From: Labia minor
Taxonomy: Eukaryota > Arthropoda > Insecta > Dermaptera > Spongiphoridae
DNA: 64,000 nt
Assembly: GCA_963082975.1 (NCBI GenBank)
Contig: OY720345.1
Span: 78,399,034-78,463,033 of the forward strand
Reading direction: 5' to 3'
Part shown: positions 58,591-64,000 of the stretch, in pieces
Numbering within the stretch: the first letter of the stretch is position 1
Layout: every line of letters starts with the position of its first letter
Position numbers and translations under genes: made by a program
Notes under the pieces: model-generated
Database searches by the model: none
The model's input: the letters and a program-made list of their open reading frames with translations, nothing else
What the model was told of the DNA's origin: nothing

Positions 58591-59709
58591 TTACTCCAGC
58601 TTTTCATAAAGACCTCCGAACCATGAACCGTAGGCTGGGGCAAAAGACCAGATGATGCTGTTTTTTCTTAAATAGATTTGTAGCGAGTCCGAATTCAAAT
58701 TTTTTTGTAAATTATTATATTCTACCTGCAAAGCTTTATTTCCAGCAATGAGGTTTGTTCCATTATCCGAAAATATTTTCTGTGGTATGGCACGACGATT
58801 AATAAATCTTGTCAAGGCATTCAAAAAAGCGATGGTTGACAAATCTTCACAAAGCTCTAAATGGATAGCCTTTGTGGAGAAGCAAACGAATAAACAAATA
58901 TAAATCTTAATTGATTTCATCCCTCTACCACGTTTTAAATAAACTTGGTAGGGACCAAAAAAATCGATACCAGTTACAAAGAAGGCTCTTTCTACAATCA
59001 ACCGTTCAGGGGGTAGATTTCCCATCATAGGTGTAATTGTTTTCCTTCTAAACTTTGCACAAGTGATGCAATTTCTAAAAACCCGTTTACATAAATCTCT
59101 TCCTCCAATCTTCCAGTATTCCATTCGAGAGAAGGCTTCCAATTGACGAGGTCCACAATGAAGATTAAACTTGTGTAGTCGTTCTAATATCAACGTGTTT
59201 AAGCGATGTTTTTTCGGAAGTATGATTGGATGTTTCTGATGATAAGACAATGTCGAATATTCTAATCTTCCTCCAACTCTGAGAATATCATCTAAATCTA
59301 AAAAGGGTGAAAGAGATTTTATTTTACTGGTTACAGGTAATTCTTGATTCATTTTTAAGTAATTAATTTCTAATGCAAAGTATTTTTGTTGAATATTTCT
59401 TATTAGAAACATTCTGGTTCGAGTAAATTCTTCTAAATTTATAACATTTCCAAATTTAAAAGATTTATCCTTTCGCGATATTCGAAAATGAAGAATACGT
59501 ATATACTTTAGCCAAATGGCCAAATGAGTAATTAATTTATCATAACTATTATGATTTTTTATAATCTGCTCGAGAAAATCAATACGAATCTCAACTGATT
59601 GAGATAAAGTGAAGAAATTTTTCAAAACTAAATGTCTTTCCTCTTCTATAGGCAAGGCAATGTTTTGGTTTTCTTCGATGTTAAAATCTTGAGGTAAATG
59701 CAGAAACAA
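58591..59709 (-). pseudogene. pol: BEL integrase region, 3' part of broken pol
   Basis: 372-residue frame overlapping the upstream frame by 64 bp. It starts with the segment that normally follows RNase H. The integrase has a zinc-binding HKFNLHCGPRQ / CITCAKFRR unit, then core Asp in TGIDFFGPY and in FSDNGTN, and GGLYEK near the catalytic Glu. A frameshift then cuts it off near 58610. Remaining integrase sequence continues in another frame to about 58340 (LEFYTLITSVEGILNSRPLS), with a further deletion before the final LTR-proximal RPVHKLVKLP segment. Confidence 0.85.
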
Positions 59710-62312
59710 ACTTTTTCACCATTCAGCCAGTTATTATTAACGAAAAACTCACTGATCTCCATTCCATCATAACCGATTAAATAAATTACACAATCGTATG
59801 CCTTTTCCGAGGCATCGCAAAAAGCGAAAATTTGATATGTAATACTATCAATATGTGATATACACCGAGGTATCTTTATATTTTCTAATAAATGTATTTG
59901 TTCAGAAAATCGAGTCCAAATACTTTCACAATCTATAGGGATCGCTTCAACCCAATCAATTTTCAAAAAAAATAAATATTGCAATAAAATTTTCAATTTA
60001 ATAAAGATTGGAATTAACCATCCGAGTGGATCGTAATAACTAGTAAGGTAAGACGATAATTTCCTTTTAGTTAATTCCACGACTAAATAAGTTTTATACT
60101 TAAATATGAAATAACCATTAATATTATCCCATGCAATTCCTAATACTTTGTTACATGAGTTAAAAGTTAAAATTTCCTTATCTTTCGATATAACTTGTCT
60201 ACTTTCTAAATTATCTAACATAATTTTAGTTCGATTAAATGATTTACTTAAAAATATATAATCATTTTTAAATGGTAGTGCGATTTGTAATCTACCATTC
60301 GAATTATGTTTTATCGATTCCAACAATGTAGATTCTGCATTTGAAATTATATTCGAAGGTTCGACATCTACAAAATTATCAATCTCCCATAATTTTTTAA
60401 TATTATAATTTATCTCTTGTGAATCGATTCTCTTGGATTCTTTTTCCCTTAATGCAAAACATGATTTTGTCAAAACATTTCCCGAAACAATAAATCCCAA
60501 ATGTGAATCCATTGCCATTAAACTTTTATTCGAATTATATATAATATTATTTTTAATGAGCTTTGGAAAAAGATCATTTCCAATGAGAACATGTATCTTA
60601 TTTGGAATGTGGAAAGTTTTATCTGACAAATTTAATTCCTTTGCAAATTCAAATTGATTCCTTTCAAGTTTTCTTGAAGGAATTGTAAAAGATAGATTAT
60701 CAATAACAAGAAATGATGATGTTATTTTAAACGATTGTTCGATAGTCGAATCAAATGTTAAATTAACCCTGTTCCGAGAATCTACAAGGTGTGTGTTATT
60801 TAAACCTTCAATTATAACATTTGATGGAAAGAGTTCTAAGTCAAAATATGAAACCAATTCACTCGATATGAAACTGGATTCGGAACCTTGATCGAGAAAA
60901 ACCTTAATATCATATTTAATACCTGATTTATCTTCTAAGACTATTTTAGCTCTAGGCAATAAAGAAGTGAAGTTCGAACCCATAGAATGTGCATTCAATG
61001 ACCGAGTAAGCGACGAAGAGGTTTCTTGATTTTTCGAAAAGTAAGACTGTTGTATTCGAGTTTCCTTTTCCTGAGATTCTAAGCATGATTGTTCAGCTAT
61101 GTGTTCAATCTTCGATACCGCCTCAGATCTGGAAAAGTGTAATAATACATTATGAGAACCTTTACAAATATTACATGTTATTGTTGATCGACAGAGTTTA
61201 AGTGTATGTCCTATGTTTAAACATTTTATGCAAAGACGTTTACTTTTTACAAAATCAAATCTTTTTCTCGGTTCCAATTCTAAAAATAATTTACAAATTT
61301 CCAATTTATGATTTTTATTACAAAAATGACAATTATTTCTATTAACCATAGTAATATTAAATGATTTTTCAACTGGTTTAGATACGAATTTATTATTGTT
61401 AGAATTGGAGCCAAAACTATTTTCATTGTTGAATCTTTTTTGTGATTTTAAACAAGTATTACTTAAATGTTCTATATATTCTAATAATTCATTTAAACGA
61501 GACATTTCATCACTTTGGTGATGAAGATCCCATTGAGTTTGGGCTGTATAATCTAATTTATTATAAGTCAAATATACAAGTAAATTATTACATGCTTCAA
61601 TATTAGTATCATAATTTTGTAATTGTTCAGTTAAACTTTTTGTATTATCAACTAGATTAGAATAATGATTATAATTTGATACCGTTATTTTTGGCAAGTT
61701 AAATAATTTATCCAATAAATTAAAAATTGTCCGTTTCTTTTTATTATATTTGTCTTTTAATAACTTCAATGCACGACTATAATTTTGATCGATTATTTCC
61801 AAATGATGTATTATTTTCAATGGTTTCTCGTGTAGAAAGCTTCTTAAATACATGAGCTTCTGTGTAGGCGTTAGATCCATTCTCAAATCGACTGTGTTGA
61901 GAAATTGTGTTTCGAAAGATTTCCATTTATCCAAATCCCCATTAAATTTTTCTAAATGCAACTGTGGAAGTGACAGGTTGACATTTGTTTTAATATCTGG
62001 TGAATCTGAAACATTTTTTAAAAGTGTATTATTTTGTTCAATAATTTTAAGATGAACACTATCAAATTGTAAATTCAAATCTTTGACTAAATCAGAAGAA
62101 TTAGTCAATATAACTTTACCAGCTTTATTTTTATACAAATTATTACCGACAATGTCAGCTTGTAATTTTTTACATCTGTCAATTAATTTATTAATCAAAG
62201 TGAGAGTCGGCTCATAATTGATAGAATTTTCTATTCGATGATTAACTTCGTCTAAATCTACTTGTATTAAATAATATTCCTTTTCAAAGGATTCGATTAA
62301 TTCATTAGCCAT
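59646..62312 (-). CDS. BEL gag-protease polyprotein lacking the RT core
   Basis: 888 residues, open throughout. The gag starts MANELIESFEKEYYL and has LPQLHLEKFNGDLDKWKSF (DUF1759-type). Three Cys/His knuckles lie at about residues 329-390 (CHFCNKNHKLEIC, CIKCLNIGHTLKLC, CNICKGSH). The retropepsin is at about 472 (FLDQGSESSFIS). The frame then passes from RTKIMLDNL directly to ESRQVISKDKE and LGIAWDNINGYF (about 700-727), skipping the RT palm with its YxDD. After CDASEKAYDCVIYLIGYDG it skips RNase H to NNNWLNGEKV, then shifts frame. It could still make Gag and protease. Confidence 0.88.
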   Translation of the reverse strand: MANELIESFEKEYYLIQVDLDEVNHRIENSINYEPTLTLINKLIDRCKKLQADIVGNNLYKNKAGKVILTNSSDLVKDLNLQFDSVHLKIIEQNNTLLKNVSDSPDIKTNVNLSLPQLHLEKFNGDLDKWKSFETQFLNTVDLRMDLTPTQKLMYLRSFLHEKPLKIIHHLEIIDQNYSRALKLLKDKYNKKKRTIFNLLDKLFNLPKITVSNYNHYSNLVDNTKSLTEQLQNYDTNIEACNNLLVYLTYNKLDYTAQTQWDLHHQSDEMSRLNELLEYIEHLSNTCLKSQKRFNNENSFGSNSNNNKFVSKPVEKSFNITMVNRNNCHFCNKNHKLEICKLFLELEPRKRFDFVKSKRLCIKCLNIGHTLKLCRSTITCNICKGSHNVLLHFSRSEAVSKIEHIAEQSCLESQEKETRIQQSYFSKNQETSSSLTRSLNAHSMGSNFTSLLPRAKIVLEDKSGIKYDIKVFLDQGSESSFISSELVSYFDLELFPSNVIIEGLNNTHLVDSRNRVNLTFDSTIEQSFKITSSFLVIDNLSFTIPSRKLERNQFEFAKELNLSDKTFHIPNKIHVLIGNDLFPKLIKNNIIYNSNKSLMAMDSHLGFIVSGNVLTKSCFALREKESKRIDSQEINYNIKKLWEIDNFVDVEPSNIISNAESTLLESIKHNSNGRLQIALPFKNDYIFLSKSFNRTKIMLDNLESRQVISKDKEILTFNSCNKVLGIAWDNINGYFIFKYKTYLVVELTKRKLSSYLTSYYDPLGWLIPIFIKLKILLQYLFFLKIDWVEAIPIDCESIWTRFSEQIHLLENIKIPRCISHIDSITYQIFAFCDASEKAYDCVIYLIGYDGMEISEFFVNNNWLNGEKVCFCIYLKILTSKKTKTLPCL

Positions 62313-62712
62313 TTTAATATAAATTGACTATGAAACAAATTATTAATTAAAGAAGAAAATTGAAAACGATTTGTAAATTAATTTCAAAAGTAAACAAATA
62401 TACGAATGGAAGCGAAACTTCCCGAAAATAAACGAAGTGTGTGTTCAATCCGAAGCGAATGAAATACACGAAATAAATCGAACGATGGTGGGGAATATAT
62501 ACGAAAATATCCGAACGAAGTACCAGTCGAATTAGAATGGTTCGTGTATACCGACCTGATATGGTTGGTGGGGGTACAACACGAAGCCTTTCGAAAACTT
62601 CCGATGAAATACGAAAGACGATTGACTGCGTAGTTTGTTACGAAAATAGCAAAGATTAATATATATAATTTTATTAATTACCCTGGTCCTCGATAACGGT
62701 CGCCATTTTGGA

Positions 62713-63581
62713 TGTATAGGAATTTTCCTGTTTTAAGAGAATTTCCGGGTTTCTGAAATATGGGTTAGACGGGGATATTTATTTCAAAAATGGTCCATGT
62801 GGAAACTTCTCTTCATCCCTTGTAGATTTAAAATATCTATATTAAATAATTACAAAGATTTGCAGGAGTTCGCCAATTCTCCCCTGAATTGCTATCGGGT
62901 AAAAGACAACGAAAATTATATATATTAATATCTATAATAAATCAAAGACAACAAATTAGGTTTTATATACAATTATATTTAACGAAAATAATATTATTAT
63001 ATACAAGAATATTTAACGAAAATGAGATTATTATATACAAGAATATTTGAAAAATTAATATTTTATTTGAAACATTAACAATTCGAAATATTATAAGAAA
63101 ATATATATATTTATAAATACCTTTAATCTGAGGTAGTTTCGATGATTGAACACAGCTCGTGTTATAAATATATTACGAGAGAGTAACGACAAAATGATAA
63201 GTTATGATCTAATCGTTCTATTTGATATGAATTAGAAATTACAAGTTAATTATCCAAAGGTACTATTTGTTACGAATTGGATAATTACGAAGGATTTTAA
63301 TCAATGAAATTTAAATACAAAAAACGAAGAAATATGAAGCCAATACGAGATGAATTAAATACGAAAGAGAGAAAACGAAATGAAAAGATGGCTTCCGACG
63401 AATTATACGAAATAACGAGAGTGTGACGAAGACGTCCGAAACGAAAAGATATCGAAAAGCAAGTGAATGAAGCCTCAAGGAGCTCATTCTAGATGAAGAA
63501 GACGGAAATCAGTTACGCCTTCTATTATACGATAATTGAACTAATTTTTAAACTACTAAATGATATTTAAGTTTTTATACA
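62713..63581 (-). repeat. BEL 5' LTR
   Basis: 869 bp. Followed on the minus strand by the leader and primer site (about 62689-62706). Confidence 0.93.
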
Positions 63582-63586
63582 ACGAC

Positions 63587-63964
63587 TCTGAAGTCGAAAT
63601 ATTTCTACCTGAAGAAGAATCTTCTGTAGACTCCGAACCCATAAATAACTCAAGAAAAAAACGAAACATGGTTATCTCGGAAATAATTAAAGGTGTAAGA
63701 CGAGTATTTGAAAGAAATGCTCCAGTCAAAGAAATACCTGAAAATCTTGACCTCTCAATTTCGGCCGTTTATAAATTAATAAAACAAAATAGGGAGGAAA
63801 TAGTTTTTACTAAAAAAGGAAGAAAAGAGACACCAAATGGAGGAAAAAAAATAAAATTTCTCAATATCTCTTTAGAGATTCTTCATGAAGAATTGGTTTC
63901 TGAAGGAATTTTGAAGAGCCGAAATACCATCTCAAGGACCCTTAAAACCATATATAACCAATAA
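63587..63964 (+). pseudogene. Helix-turn-helix ORF interrupted by the BEL element, 3' part
   Basis: 125 residues continuing the seven codons at 57375-57395; together 132 residues. An acidic start (EIFLPEEESSVDSEPINN) leads to a basic RKKRN. The predicted helix-turn-helix is VKEIPENLDLSISAVYKLIK, and a second helical region is LEILHEELVSEGILKSRNTI. This resembles the N-terminal DNA-binding half of Tc1-like or related transposases, without the catalytic domain. It could also be a domesticated regulator. In the present allele its first codons are separated by 6.2 kb; an apparent ATG at 63560 lies inside the BEL LTR. Confidence 0.55.
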
Positions 63965-64000
63965 ACTAGGAAGAAGCTCGTTAGAATTCAAATGAAACGA

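Larger units (their letters stand above)
57396..63581 (-). mobile_element. Internally deleted BEL/Pao LTR retrotransposon
   Basis: 6186-bp element read right to left. The 869-bp LTRs (57396-58264 and 62713-63581) run TGTATAGG...TTATACA in the plus-strand view and differ at two visible positions. The 5-bp target duplication ACGAC is perfect. Primer-site-like TGGCGACCGTTATCG lies 7 bases inside the 5' LTR. The gag-pol region lacks the RT core, most of RNase H and part of the integrase C-terminus. Probably non-autonomous and recently inserted. Confidence 0.93.

Overview
The window is AT-rich, intron-containing animal DNA dominated by transposable elements. BEL/Pao elements, a CsRn1-type Ty3/gypsy element, an I/Jockey-type LINE, hAT-type MITEs and long HTGEKPF-linked C2H2 zinc-finger arrays all point to a metazoan, most likely an arthropod. 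I cannot name the species.

Host genes. (1) Five related C2H2 zinc-finger genes lie at 3.4-8.7 kb (A minus, B and C plus) and 22.3-26.7 kb (D and E minus). Each has the same 46-nt first exon, a short intron and one large exon with 8 or more fingers. A, C and D are intact when spliced. B and E end at a TGA that replaces a zinc-binding Cys codon. (2) A two-exon F-box/leucine-rich protein lies at 42.59-44.07 kb. (3) A gene of about 19 exons for translation initiation factor eIF4G lies on the minus strand at 48.5-56.7 kb, with an eIF4E-binding motif, MIF4G domain and MA3 domain. (4) A small helix-turn-helix ORF at the right edge is split at codon 7 by a BEL element.

Mobile DNA, left to right: a decayed LINE (1-2.43 kb); a foldback element between zinc-finger genes A and B; a hAT MITE (9.14 kb); two hAT elements inserted side by side at the same 8-bp target (9.90-10.85 kb and 10.86-21.09 kb). 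The second was opened by LINE tails, copies of a CRE-bearing repeat (here R1), another hAT MITE and a nearly intact GC-rich gypsy element (15.50-20.24 kb). A Tc1-like relic follows (24.1 kb), then a gypsy fragment split by a hAT MITE (27.1-28.5 kb), a gypsy element with near-identical LTR segments but broken genes (30.2-37.5 kb), a BEL gag fragment (37.6-38.7 kb), two satellite-like tandem arrays (39.3-41.3 kb), a second copy of the broken gypsy with an in-frame 35-residue repeat (45.7-48.5 kb), and an internally deleted BEL element with nearly identical LTRs (57.4-63.6 kb).

Three themes stand out. The zinc-finger family varies mainly at predicted DNA-contact residues and sits among transposons. 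Several LTR elements have young LTRs but long-dead genes, which suggests they were mobilised by proteins from other copies. One GC-rich gypsy element looks like a recent arrival in an AT-rich genome.
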